A model generated the notes under the pieces. It had not been told where the DNA came from. It saw only the letters and a list, made by a program, of their open reading frames with translations, and made no database searches. Position numbers and translations under genes: made by a program. Below, one piece after another: positions 1 through 6,383 of a DNA stretch of 7,161 bases. Every line of letters begins with the position of its first letter. The stretch's first letter is position 1. Origin of the DNA: Clostridiales bacterium DTU092 (GTDB lineage: Bacteria; Bacillota; Clostridia; Caldicoprobacterales; Caldicoprobacteraceae); contig LFTM01000284.1 in NCBI GenBank assembly GCA_001513505.1, positions 1 to 7,161 on the forward strand. Direction: 5' to 3'.

Positions 1-423
1 TGTGTTCTGACAATTCAGACCAGGGAACAGCATATACGAAGAGAAAAGGCGACTTCCAATATCTGTACAAATCAGGCTTTGAACGCGTTGGCGGCAACTG
101 TTTATCTCGCACTTATGGGTCGTGAAGGACTTAAGAAGGTTGCCCTGCTGTCAATGCAAAAGGCACATTATGCATACCAAAGGCTAATATCACAGGGACG
201 CTGTTCCGCTCTGTTTTCAGCACCGTTTTTTGATGAGTTTGTAGTTACCAGCCCCGTTCCGGTTGAGCAGTTGAATGAGAAGTTGCTGGAAAGCAAAATA
301 ATTGGAGGTTATGCTTTAGAACGGGATTATCCCGAACTGAAGAATGCCTGGCTGGTAGCCGTCACCGAGAAAAGAACAAAGAATGAGATCGATATGCTGG
401 TGGAAAGGGTGGGAGAGCTATGA
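1..423 (+). CDS. gcvPA: Glycine dehydrogenase (decarboxylating) subunit 1, C-terminal part (5' truncated)
   Basis: This is the end of the alpha-type half of the glycine cleavage P-protein, the PLP enzyme that decarboxylates glycine and passes the aminomethyl group to lipoyl-GcvH. The reading frame is open from base 1, so the gene begins upstream; 140 residues are visible of the roughly 450 usual for this subunit. Visible residues 7-26 carry the conserved TREQHIRREKATSN stretch followed by CTNQAL, typical of GcvPA near its C-terminal third, and the tail shows the PVPVEQLNEKLLE and GGYALERDYPEL segments seen in the family. A TTG at 79 could be mistaken for a start, but homology clearly continues upstream of it. 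The stop codon overlaps the gcvPB start (ATGA at 420-423), pointing to translational coupling and equal expression of the two subunits. gcvT and gcvH would be expected upstream, outside the window. Identification is by recognition of family motifs. Confidence 0.95.
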   Translation, partial: CVLTIQTREQHIRREKATSNICTNQALNALAATVYLALMGREGLKKVALLSMQKAHYAYQRLISQGRCSALFSAPFFDEFVVTSPVPVEQLNEKLLESKIIGGYALERDYPELKNAWLVAVTEKRTKNEIDMLVERVGEL

Positions 424-1871
424 AGGAAAGTGCATTGATTTTTGAAATAAGCAGATCGGGACGCAAGGCATTTTCTCTTCCCGAATGTGATGTACCCGAA
501 CTTCCGCTGGAAGAGATGATTCCCGATGAATGTTTACGGGATAAGGATGCCCGGCTCCCCGAGGTCAGCGAAGTGGATGTTGTTCGGCATTATACACGCC
601 TTTCCCGTCTCAACCATGGTGTGGATTCCGGTTTTTATCCGCTGGGCTCATGCACCATGAAGTATAACCCCAAGGTCAACGAGGATATAGCCGGCCAGGA
701 AGGATTCACACAGGTCCATCCTCTTCAACCGGAGAATATGGTACAGGGCTGTTTGGAGCTCATGTATAAAACCGACAGACTTTTATCGGAAATAACGGGA
801 ATGGACAGGTTTTCTCTTCAACCTGCTGCCGGAGCTCACGGTGAGATGGCCGGGCTAATGATAATCAAATCCTATCATATGCAACGCGGCGACACGAAGC
901 GAAACAAGATTATTGTTCCCGATTCGGCTCATGGGACAAATCCGGCTTCTGCTGCTATGGTAGGGTTTAAGATGGTGGAGGTAAAATCAAATGAAAGAGG
1001 AGAAGTTGATCTGGAAGCCCTGAAGGCATTGGTTGATGATGAAACCGCCGGACTAATGCTTACAAACCCCAATACCCTGGGGCTTTTCGAAGAGAACATA
1101 TTAGAGATATCACGTATTGTTCATGAAGCCGGTGGCCTGCTATACTATGACGGAGCCAACATGAATGCTATACTGGGAATTGCCCGGCCGGGGGATATGG
1201 GTTTTGATGTGGTGCACCTGAATCTGCACAAGACTTTCAGCACTCCTCACGGTGGCGGAGGACCGGGTTCGGGCCCGGTAGGCGTGAAAAAGGAATTGGT
1301 ACAATTTTTACCCGTACCTATGGTTGAGTTTAAAGATGGCGAATACTATCTCGACTATGACAGGCCTTGTTCAATAGGAATGATTAAGTCGTTCTACGGA
1401 AACTTTAGTGTTGCTGTAAAAGCCTATGCATACATAATGTCGATGGGGGCAGAAGGCTTGAAAGAAGTAGCTGAGACTGCTGTTCTTAATGCTAATTATA
1501 TTATGCAGCGCCTCAAGGAATATTATTTGCTGCCCTACGATCGCACCTGTATGCATGAATTTGTGATATCGGCTCAAAAGCAGAAGGAAAAAGGCATATC
1601 TGCTATGGATATAGCAAAGCGTTTAATGGATTTTGGGTTCCATCCGCCTACAGTGTATTTCCCCCTTATTGTGAAAGAGGCCATGATGATAGAACCTACG
1701 GAGACCGAAAGCCGGGATACTCTTGATGCTTTTGTTGGAGCCCTGATTCAAATTGCCAAAGAGGCGCAAACAGAACCAGACAAGTTAAAGCAGGCACCTC
1801 ACGTTACACCGGTTAAGAGACTGGATGAGGCGGGAGCCGCCAGGAACCCGGTACTGAGGTGGACACCATAA
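420..1871 (+). CDS. gcvPB: Glycine dehydrogenase (decarboxylating) subunit 2
   Basis: This is the PLP-binding half of the split P-protein of the glycine cleavage system. With GcvPA it forms the cytoplasmic enzyme that decarboxylates glycine and loads the aminomethyl group on the lipoyl arm of GcvH. The 483-residue length is normal for the family. Motifs seen: GFYPLGSCTMKYNPK at about 71-85; SAHGTNPASAAM at about 169-180; YYDGANMNA at about 242-250; and the cofactor site HLNLHKTFSTPHGGGGPG at about 266-283, where Lys271 should form the Schiff base with PLP. The C-terminal VYFPLIVKEAMMIEPTETE region is also typical. The ATG at 420 overlaps the gcvPA stop by four bases, so it is probably translated by coupling; an AAAGGGTGGGAGAG stretch just upstream, within gcvPA, can act as ribosome binding site. 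It is the last gene of its operon, followed by two terminators. Nothing is broken or unusual. Confidence 0.97.
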   Translation: MKESALIFEISRSGRKAFSLPECDVPELPLEEMIPDECLRDKDARLPEVSEVDVVRHYTRLSRLNHGVDSGFYPLGSCTMKYNPKVNEDIAGQEGFTQVHPLQPENMVQGCLELMYKTDRLLSEITGMDRFSLQPAAGAHGEMAGLMIIKSYHMQRGDTKRNKIIVPDSAHGTNPASAAMVGFKMVEVKSNERGEVDLEALKALVDDETAGLMLTNPNTLGLFEENILEISRIVHEAGGLLYYDGANMNAILGIARPGDMGFDVVHLNLHKTFSTPHGGGGPGSGPVGVKKELVQFLPVPMVEFKDGEYYLDYDRPCSIGMIKSFYGNFSVAVKAYAYIMSMGAEGLKEVAETAVLNANYIMQRLKEYYLLPYDRTCMHEFVISAQKQKEKGISAMDIAKRLMDFGFHPPTVYFPLIVKEAMMIEPTETESRDTLDAFVGALIQIAKEAQTEPDKLKQAPHVTPVKRLDEAGAARNPVLRWTP

Positions 1872-1898
1872 AAATTGGATTTTGTTTTTATAAATAAA

Positions 1899-1938
1899 AA
1901 AAGAAGGAGCAGCTAAAAATCAAGCTGCTCCTTCTTTT
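1899..1938. terminator. Bidirectional intrinsic terminator between gcvPB and pckG
   Basis: This is a perfect 16-bp inverted repeat: AAAAGAAGGAGCAGCT at 1899-1914 and its complement at 1923-1938, with an 8-base loop. Read on the plus strand, the stem ends in TTTT. Read on the minus strand, it ends in TTTT followed by TTTATTTA. It lies between two convergent genes, 27 bases after the gcvPB stop and 46 bases beyond the pckG stop, so it most likely stops transcription from both sides. Confidence 0.9.
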
Positions 1939-1948
1939 AACGATTTAT

Positions 1949-1974
1949 TTCTTAATGCGTTATTAAGAATTTTT
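1949..1974 (+). terminator. Second, AT-rich terminator hairpin downstream of gcvPB
   Basis: TTCTTAAT (1949-1956) pairs perfectly with ATTAAGAA (1962-1969) around a 5-base GCGTT loop, followed directly by TTTTT (1970-1974). It has the plus-strand form of an intrinsic terminator, but the stem is almost all A-T. It may back up the stronger hairpin just upstream. On the minus strand it is not followed by a T-tract, so it should not stop pckG transcription. Confidence 0.55.
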
Positions 1975-1984
1975 CCTACAAATA

Positions 1985-3781
1985 TTACTGGTCACGAAGT
2001 CTCTTTTCCAAAGCATCCAGCTGGTTGGCCAGCTCTTTGGGAAGCTTATCTCCAAATGAGGCGTAATACTCACGGATAGATGCAACTTCTTTCAACCAGT
2101 CTTCCCTGTCTACGCTTAACAGTTCCTGCATAGTGCTGCTGTCTACGTCAAGCCCGGTGGTGTCAATAGCATCCGGAGTAGGCATGTAACCAATGGGGCT
2201 GGTAATAGCTTTACCTTCTCCTGACACCCTTTCAAATATCCATTTTAATACACGGCTGTTTTCGCCAAATCCAGGCCACAACCAGTTACCGTCTTTATCT
2301 TTACGGAACCAGTTGACATAGAAGATCTTGGGAAGTTTTTCGGGGTCCGCTTTTGCTCCTATGTCAAGCCAGTGTTGCAGATAGTCGCATATGTGATATC
2401 CGCAGAATGGTAACATAGCAAAGGGATCACGACGGACCTTTCCGATTTGATCGGATATTGTCGCCGCTGTTATTTCAGATCCCATAATGGAAGCTATGAA
2501 TACCCCGTGGTTCCAATCAAAGCTTTGATGTACCAATGGTACCGTGGTGGGTCTGCGGCCACCAACTAATATCGCCGAAATCGGGACTCCTTCAGGATCC
2601 TCCCACTCGGGGGCAATGGACGGACACTGTCTTGCAGGTACAGTAAAACGTGCGTTTGGATGAGCGGCAGGAGTATCCGAACCCGGATGCCAGTCATTTC
2701 CTTTCCAGTCGATAAGATGTCCGGGGGCATCATAGCCTATGCCCTCCCACCATATGTCGCCATCATCAGTTAGTGCAGCATTGGTGAATATGGTGTTTTT
2801 GCTAATGGTCTTCATAGCATTGGGATTGGAGTCCATTGATGTACCAGGTGCAACTCCGAAGAAACCAGCTTCCGGATTGATGGCATAAAGTCTGCCGTCT
2901 TTTCCAAATTTCATCCATGCTATATCATCGCCTATGGTTTCAACCTTCCATCCGGGGATGGTGGGAACCAACATGGCCAGGTTTGTTTTACCACATGCAC
3001 TTGGAAATGCTGCTGCGATATATTTTCGTTCACCTTCCGGATTGGTGATGGCCAAAATAAGCATATGCTCAGCCAGCCACCCTTCGTCACGAGCCATTAC
3101 TGAAGCTATACGAAGGGAAAAGCATTTTTTACCCAAAAGTGCGTTGCCGCCATAGCCTGAACCGTATGACCAGATGGTCCTCTCTTCAGGGAAGTGGCTG
3201 ATGTATTTCTGTTCCATAGGAGCGCAGGGCCATGCTACGTCCTCCTCACCTTCAGCAAGTGGTGCACCTACTGAATGCAGGCATGGTACAAATTCACCAT
3301 CCTCACCAAGGACATCGAGGGCCTGTTTACCCATACGTGTCATTATACGCATGTTAACTACAACGTAGGGACTGTCTGTAAGTTGTACACCAATCTTTGA
3401 CATGGGTGAACCAATGGGGCCCATGGAGAAAGGTATAACGTACATGGTTCTTCCCTTCATACATCCGTCATACAAATCTGTCATGGTCTTTTTAAGTTCA
3501 ACAGGATCTATCCAGTTGTTGGTTGGGCCAGCGTCTTCCTTTGTCCTTGAAGCTATATATGTTCTTTCTTCAACGCGGGCAACATCCGACGGATGGCTTC
3601 TGAAAAGGTAGCAACCGGGACGTTTTTCCGGATTTAAACGGGTTGCTGCACCTGAAGCAACCATTTGTTCCAGTAATCGATCATATTCTTCCTGTGACCC
3701 ATCGCACCAGTAGATTTTATCTGGCTTACACAGTTTTGCCATTTCGTCTACCCATTCTTGCAATTTTTTGTTCTGAGTCAT
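1985..3781 (-). CDS. pckG: Phosphoenolpyruvate carboxykinase (GTP)
   Basis: This cytoplasmic enzyme interconverts oxaloacetate + GTP with PEP + GDP + CO2; it serves gluconeogenesis or, in many anaerobes, the reverse CO2-fixing step. The 598-residue length is normal for the GTP class. Visible motifs: MYVIPFSMGPIGSPMSKIGV at about 113-132; SYGSGYGGNALLGKKC (205-220), part of the substrate-binding region; the P-loop FPSACGKTN (259-267) with the hyper-reactive cysteine (Cys263) and Lys265 characteristic of GTP-PEPCK; IGDDIAWM (283-290), the metal-binding kinase-2 aspartates; and the lid LVGGRRPTTVPLV (405-417). The Cys in the P-loop and the lid sequence separate it from the ATP-type PckA. The start is supported by AAAGGAG (plus-strand 3789-3795), 7 bases upstream of the ATG. 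It is a single-gene unit converging on gcvPB, sharing its terminator. All key residues are present. Confidence 0.97.
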   Translation of the reverse strand: MTQNKKLQEWVDEMAKLCKPDKIYWCDGSQEEYDRLLEQMVASGAATRLNPEKRPGCYLFRSHPSDVARVEERTYIASRTKEDAGPTNNWIDPVELKKTMTDLYDGCMKGRTMYVIPFSMGPIGSPMSKIGVQLTDSPYVVVNMRIMTRMGKQALDVLGEDGEFVPCLHSVGAPLAEGEEDVAWPCAPMEQKYISHFPEERTIWSYGSGYGGNALLGKKCFSLRIASVMARDEGWLAEHMLILAITNPEGERKYIAAAFPSACGKTNLAMLVPTIPGWKVETIGDDIAWMKFGKDGRLYAINPEAGFFGVAPGTSMDSNPNAMKTISKNTIFTNAALTDDGDIWWEGIGYDAPGHLIDWKGNDWHPGSDTPAAHPNARFTVPARQCPSIAPEWEDPEGVPISAILVGGRRPTTVPLVHQSFDWNHGVFIASIMGSEITAATISDQIGKVRRDPFAMLPFCGYHICDYLQHWLDIGAKADPEKLPKIFYVNWFRKDKDGNWLWPGFGENSRVLKWIFERVSGEGKAITSPIGYMPTPDAIDTTGLDVDSSTMQELLSVDREDWLKEVASIREYYASFGDKLPKELANQLDALEKRLRDQ

Positions 3782-3930
3782 TGCGCAACTCCTTTCTAAT
3801 GTTTTGGAATTTTGTTAATTTTACCTTACCAACTGCTGTTAATATAAGCTTTTATATAAACCCGATTAAAGGGGCAGGCCCGTATACTGAACAAACATAT
3901 GTAGAGAAAAAACAATAAAAGCAGAGATAA

Positions 3931-3936
3931 ATTATA
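3931..3936 (-). promoter_or_regulatory. Possible -10 box for pckG
   Basis: The minus strand reads TATAAT here, a perfect -10 hexamer about 150 bases from the pckG start codon. No good -35 box lies 16-18 bases upstream (17 bases away the minus strand reads GTATAT), and the whole neighbourhood is AT-rich, so chance occurrence is quite possible. Confidence 0.3.
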
Positions 3937-4030
3937 CCTCATATCATTATTATATATACCCAAATATAAAAGGATAAAAAAATATTTCAAACTTTATATT
4001 AACACAAACACAATACAAATTCAATACAAT

Positions 4031-4058
4031 TTTAGAAATGCAAACTTGCAAATCTAAA
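4031..4058. repeat. Imperfect palindrome upstream of the LiaF-like gene, candidate operator
   Basis: The 28 bases are TTTAGA-AA-TGCAA-AC-TTGCA-AA-TCTAAA: two pairs of complementary arms (6 and 5 bp) interrupted by symmetric A/A mismatches, with a 2-base centre. It ends 34 bases before the -35 box at 4093. The symmetry and position suit a binding site for a dimeric regulator, but I do not recognise the motif as that of a known regulator. Confidence 0.4.
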
Positions 4059-4092
4059 TTCAATGGTTAATAAATTATTTAGGCCATTTTTA

Positions 4093-4121
4093 TTGACTAT
4101 TGATAATATTTGGAATAAACT
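4093..4121 (+). promoter_or_regulatory. Probable sigma-A promoter of the LiaF-like gene
   Basis: TTGACT (4093-4098, 5 of 6 matches to TTGACA) is separated by 17 bases from TAAACT (4116-4121, 4 of 6 matches to TATAAT). Transcription would begin near 4128, leaving a leader of about 65 bases before the ATG at 4193. It is the best-spaced pair in this intergenic region. Confidence 0.55.
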
Positions 4122-4176
4122 GATAGTATCCTTAGCACCTATTTACAGTTAATTATCCGGCTATAGACAAATTTGC

Positions 4177-4182
4177 GGGAGG
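4177..4182 (+). promoter_or_regulatory. Ribosome binding site that decides the LiaF-like start
   Basis: GGGAGG ends one base before an ATG at 4184, too close to serve it, but ten bases before the in-frame ATG at 4193. The later ATG is therefore the better start, making the protein three residues shorter than the longest possible reading. Confidence 0.6.
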
Positions 4183-4192
4183 CATGATAGTA

Positions 4193-4846
4193 ATGAGGGG
4201 CAGGTACATGCTTGGAAGTTTTTTTATATTGCTTGGCTTGGGCTTGTTATTGCATAAAATGGATATTATTAACATTGGCCAATGGTGGCCATTATTAATT
4301 GTTCTTTTGGGATTCTATCAGCTCATAAAGGGTAAAGGTGCTTCAACAGGCGGTTTAATTCTGATCCTGGTTGGCGGATTTATTTTCTGTAAGATTCACG
4401 GGATTTTGCCGCACGATTGGAGTACATACATCTGGCCTGCTGCATTAATAATTATTGGTTTATTTATACTGGTTGACGGTCTCAAATCAAATGCACCTAT
4501 TGATAACCGTGACAGTGCAGATTATTTTGTTGCCTTTTCCGGAGTTAATACCCGTCTTCAATCCCGGAATTTTAAGGGCGGAAGTGCTGTGGCCCTGTTT
4601 GGAGGTATAGAACTGGATCTTCGGAATGCTGAATTAGATGCAAATAATGTCAGGATGGATTTGGTGGCCATATTTGGCGGGATCGATATAAAGGTGCCTC
4701 AGCACTGGAAAGTCGAAATTTCAGGACTTCCCCTTTTCGGAGGATGGGACAATAAGACCAACTATATCCCTCTGCCGGATGCGGAGGAGAAAAAACTTAC
4801 GGTTAAATGTATGGCTTTGTTTGGCGGAGCTGGGATTAAGAATTAA
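4193..4846 (+). CDS. LiaF-like membrane protein (cell-wall-active antibiotic response family)
   Basis: A 217-residue protein with an N-terminal membrane half and a soluble C-terminal half, as in LiaF and related proteins. Four hydrophobic segments (about 8-22, 32-46, 53-66 and 80-96) form two similar hairpin units of the DUF5668 type, each built around a LGLGLLL/LVGGFIF helix and a second one with WWPLLIVLLG or WPAALIIIGL. The C-terminal part (about 110-217) has four FGG repeats (136-138, 161-163, 182-184, 210-212), each after a short hydrophobic strand (VALFGG, VAIFGG, PLFGG, MALFGG); this repeat is the hallmark of the LiaF C-terminal domain. LiaF of Bacillus restrains the LiaS/LiaR envelope-stress system; here no such kinase or regulator is in the window, so the partner is unknown and I give no gene symbol. 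The neighbour is a polysaccharide deacetylase, consistent with an envelope role. Its 3' end overlaps that convergent gene by 11 bases. Confidence 0.85.
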   Translation: MRGRYMLGSFFILLGLGLLLHKMDIINIGQWWPLLIVLLGFYQLIKGKGASTGGLILILVGGFIFCKIHGILPHDWSTYIWPAALIIIGLFILVDGLKSNAPIDNRDSADYFVAFSGVNTRLQSRNFKGGSAVALFGGIELDLRNAELDANNVRMDLVAIFGGIDIKVPQHWKVEISGLPLFGGWDNKTNYIPLPDAEEKKLTVKCMALFGGAGIKN

Positions 4847-5696
4847 GTATTTGGTCCAGCGTGACAAACTGATATCCTCTTTTTTTAAGTTCTGATATTA
4901 TATTTGGAAGCGCCTGGATCGTTGCCTGGCGGTTGTGATAACCTCCGGCACTGTGCATTAAAATAATTGCACCGGGATGGACTTTATCAAGGACACATTT
5001 CTGGATTTGCTGGGGGCTGGTTGTATACCAGTCCATTGAATCAACGGACCATACAATTACTTTGTAACCATCCAGCTTGAGTTGCTGCATCTGCTCGGAC
5101 GTAACCAAACCATAGGGTGGTCGAAAGAATTTGGTACAAGCATATTTTTCCTCGATTACTTTTTGAGTCTTATTTACCTCATCTATTAAATCGTACACTG
5201 TAATCGAGGTGGGTCTTTTGTGAGACCAGCTATGATTGGCAAGCTGATGCCCGCTTTTCACAATTCTTTGCACTACTTCAGGGTACTTTTGTGCATTTTC
5301 ACCTATTACAAAAAAGGTTGCCACGGTATTATATTCTTCCAGTATGTCTAAAACTAACGGAGTAATGTGGGGGTCAGGACCATCATCAAAGGTTAAAGCA
5401 ATTCTATTGTCTGACGCGGGTAAACAGCTGTAGATTGAATGTGGATATGCATTGCATAGTTCTTTTACTTTATTCCTGAATTCTTCTAAATGAAGATGCA
5501 TATTCCGATCTATATTGATTGGCGGCTCGGCTACATAGCCTGATTCAACATTAGTTTTATCACTGTAGCCGGTATGAGCTTCGACATGGATAAGCTGAAC
5601 CGGGTTTGGTCCTGCTGTTATGGTGTCTATATTTTGTATCAGCACTATATAGATTAGCCAATAGATCAATAGAGACAGTTTATGAGCTTTTTTCAT
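4836..5696 (-). CDS. Polysaccharide deacetylase (NodB domain), membrane-anchored or secreted
   Basis: A 286-residue carbohydrate esterase family 4 protein, expected to remove acetyl groups from N-acetylated sugars of peptidoglycan or another wall polymer outside the membrane. Residues about 7-21 are a hydrophobic helix after a KKAHK start: a signal peptide or membrane anchor, with no obvious cleavage site. A linker of about 75 residues follows. The NodB domain (about 97-284) shows all five motifs: TFDDGPDP (102-109, catalytic base and metal Asp104/Asp105), HSWSH (155-159, metal histidines), RPPYG (192-196), DSMDW (219-223) and ILMHSA (245-250, His248). It should therefore be active. AGGAGG (plus-strand 5704-5709), 7 bases before the ATG, fixes the start. 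It is transcribed away from the ECF sigma gene and into the LiaF-like gene. The substrate cannot be told from the sequence; sporulation or peptidoglycan deacetylases such as PdaA/PdaB are relatives, but I see no basis for choosing one. Confidence 0.92.
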   Translation of the reverse strand: MKKAHKLSLLIYWLIYIVLIQNIDTITAGPNPVQLIHVEAHTGYSDKTNVESGYVAEPPINIDRNMHLHLEEFRNKVKELCNAYPHSIYSCLPASDNRIALTFDDGPDPHITPLVLDILEEYNTVATFFVIGENAQKYPEVVQRIVKSGHQLANHSWSHKRPTSITVYDLIDEVNKTQKVIEEKYACTKFFRPPYGLVTSEQMQQLKLDGYKVIVWSVDSMDWYTTSPQQIQKCVLDKVHPGAIILMHSAGGYHNRQATIQALPNIISELKKRGYQFVTLDQILNS

Positions 5697-5730
5697 CGTT
5701 GTACCTCCTGGAAGTTAAGGATCCTTTTAT

Positions 5731-5745
5731 TGTTAGTCTGTAACA
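5731..5745. repeat. Inverted repeat in the deacetylase/sigma factor divergent region
   Basis: TGTTA (5731-5735) and TAACA (5741-5745) form perfect 5-bp arms around a 5-base spacer. A second palindrome, AAGGATCCTT (5717-5726), lies a few bases away, between this repeat and the deacetylase ribosome binding site. Both sit where an operator for either gene could be, but arms this short arise often by chance. Confidence 0.3.
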
Positions 5746-5771
5746 TTGTTCTATTTTTTAAACACTGCCGA

Positions 5772-5777
5772 TATAAT
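5772..5777 (+). promoter_or_regulatory. Probable -10 box of the ECF sigma factor gene
   Basis: A perfect TATAAT, 46 bases before the ATG at 5824, giving a leader of about 40 bases. The expected -35 position (5749-5754, TTCTAT) matches poorly; a better TTGTTC at 5746-5751 leaves a 20-base spacer. The promoter is thus either weak, helped by an activator, or wrongly identified. Confidence 0.4.
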
Positions 5778-5823
5778 CAGTAATATAGACGCCAGGGAAG
5801 CTTGAATTTAAAGTGGGGATGCC

Positions 5824-6354
5824 ATGATGAAACGGGAATTGTGTGAAGTGAATAACAAGTGTTTAAAAGAATTTCAAAACATTTTTATGGATAGTTATGA
5901 TAAATTTATTCGATATGCCTGTGCCATATTAGAAGACAGACAAACTGCCCAGGATGTGGTACAAGAGGCATTTTTGTTTGCTTATGAGGAATATAAAAAC
6001 CATAGGGATATAAGCCGGATTATACCATATATTTACGATTTTATAAGAAACGAGTGCATGAGTTATTTAAAGGCAAAAAGTGTTGAGAAAAAACGGGGGC
6101 AAATTTACAGGGAGCCTTTAGCGGTAAATATGACAATACCCGAGGAATTAATTTTAAAGAAAGAAATTCAACACAAGGTAGTGGATATTATAAATAAATT
6201 GGATCCTTCGGAACGAAGAATAGTAATATTGAAGTATTATTGTAAGCTTTCCGTTGAAGAGATTGCTTCGTCTTTGGGAACAAACGCCTACGATATTACA
6301 GTGATACTGACAAAAATAAAACAGAGAATAGCTAAAGAATTAAACAATGATTAA
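5824..6354 (+). CDS. ECF-type RNA polymerase sigma factor
   Basis: A 176-residue sigma-70 family protein of the short extracytoplasmic-function class, which has only regions 2 and 4. Region 2 spans about 21-90 and shows YDKFIRYACAILEDRQTAQDVVQEAFLFAYEEY, in which DVVQEAF (44-50) is the core-binding signature. Region 4 spans about 117-172, with LDPSERRIVILKYYCKLSVEEIASSLG leading into the helix-turn-helix (about 141-165) that would contact the -35 element. The linker between them (about 91-116) is short, as expected. ATGs at 5824 and 5827 are both possible; GGGGA (5815-5819) is 4 bases from the first and 7 from the second, so the protein may start one residue later. Most such factors are followed by a membrane anti-sigma gene, but the next gene is niaR on the same strand, 100 bases on. 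Adjacent envelope genes suggest an envelope-related signal, which is inference. Target promoters are unknown. Confidence 0.9.
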   Translation: MMKRELCEVNNKCLKEFQNIFMDSYDKFIRYACAILEDRQTAQDVVQEAFLFAYEEYKNHRDISRIIPYIYDFIRNECMSYLKAKSVEKKRGQIYREPLAVNMTIPEELILKKEIQHKVVDIINKLDPSERRIVILKYYCKLSVEEIASSLGTNAYDITVILTKIKQRIAKELNND

Positions 6355-6383
6355 ATTAATAAATTAATAAATAATGGCAAATG

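Larger units (their letters stand above)
3782..4192. other. AT-rich divergent intergenic region between pckG and the LiaF-like gene
   Basis: About 410 bases without a credible gene. The part next to pckG should hold its leader and promoter on the minus strand; a TATAAT on that strand at 3931-3936 would give a leader of roughly 140 bases. Within that leader are an AT-rich hairpin, ATATAA-GCTT-TTATAT at 3842-3857, and a short GC-rich patch near 3868-3882, neither matching an RNA family I recognise. The middle (about 3960-4030) is A-rich with a short direct repeat (CAATACAAATT then CAATACAATTT, 4011-4032). The right part holds an imperfect palindrome (4031-4058) and the promoter of the LiaF-like gene. 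An open frame on the plus strand at 3643-3918 lies mostly inside pckG and has no protein-like features. Confidence 0.6.

Noticed and set aside
79..423. Independent short gene starting at the TTG at 79
   Set aside because: The same frame is open to base 1 and the residues before the TTG match GcvPA, so it is the tail of a truncated gene.
1371..1577. 68-residue minus-strand frame inside gcvPB
   Set aside because: It is antisense to conserved codons of gcvPB, with no recognisable features.
2934..3611. Three plus-strand open frames inside pckG
   Set aside because: They are antisense shadows of the conserved pckG coding sequence and show no domain or motif.
3643..3918. 91-residue open frame on the plus strand running from within pckG into the intergenic region
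   Set aside because: Its first half is antisense to a well-supported gene, it has no good ribosome binding site, and the intergenic half translates to low-information AT-rich sequence.
4040..4051. CcpA-type catabolite site in TGCAAACTTGCA
   Set aside because: The palindrome is two bases shorter than a cre site and lacks the central CG.
5739..5772. ECF-type autoregulatory promoter before the sigma gene (TGTAAC ... CGAT)
   Set aside because: TGTAAC at 5739 and CGAT at 5769 are 24 bases apart, well beyond the 16-17 expected for ECF promoters.
6355..6375. AT-rich repeat (AAATTAAT units) after the sigma gene as a terminator
   Set aside because: It has no G-C pairs and no stable hairpin with T-tract; it looks like simple AT-rich spacer.
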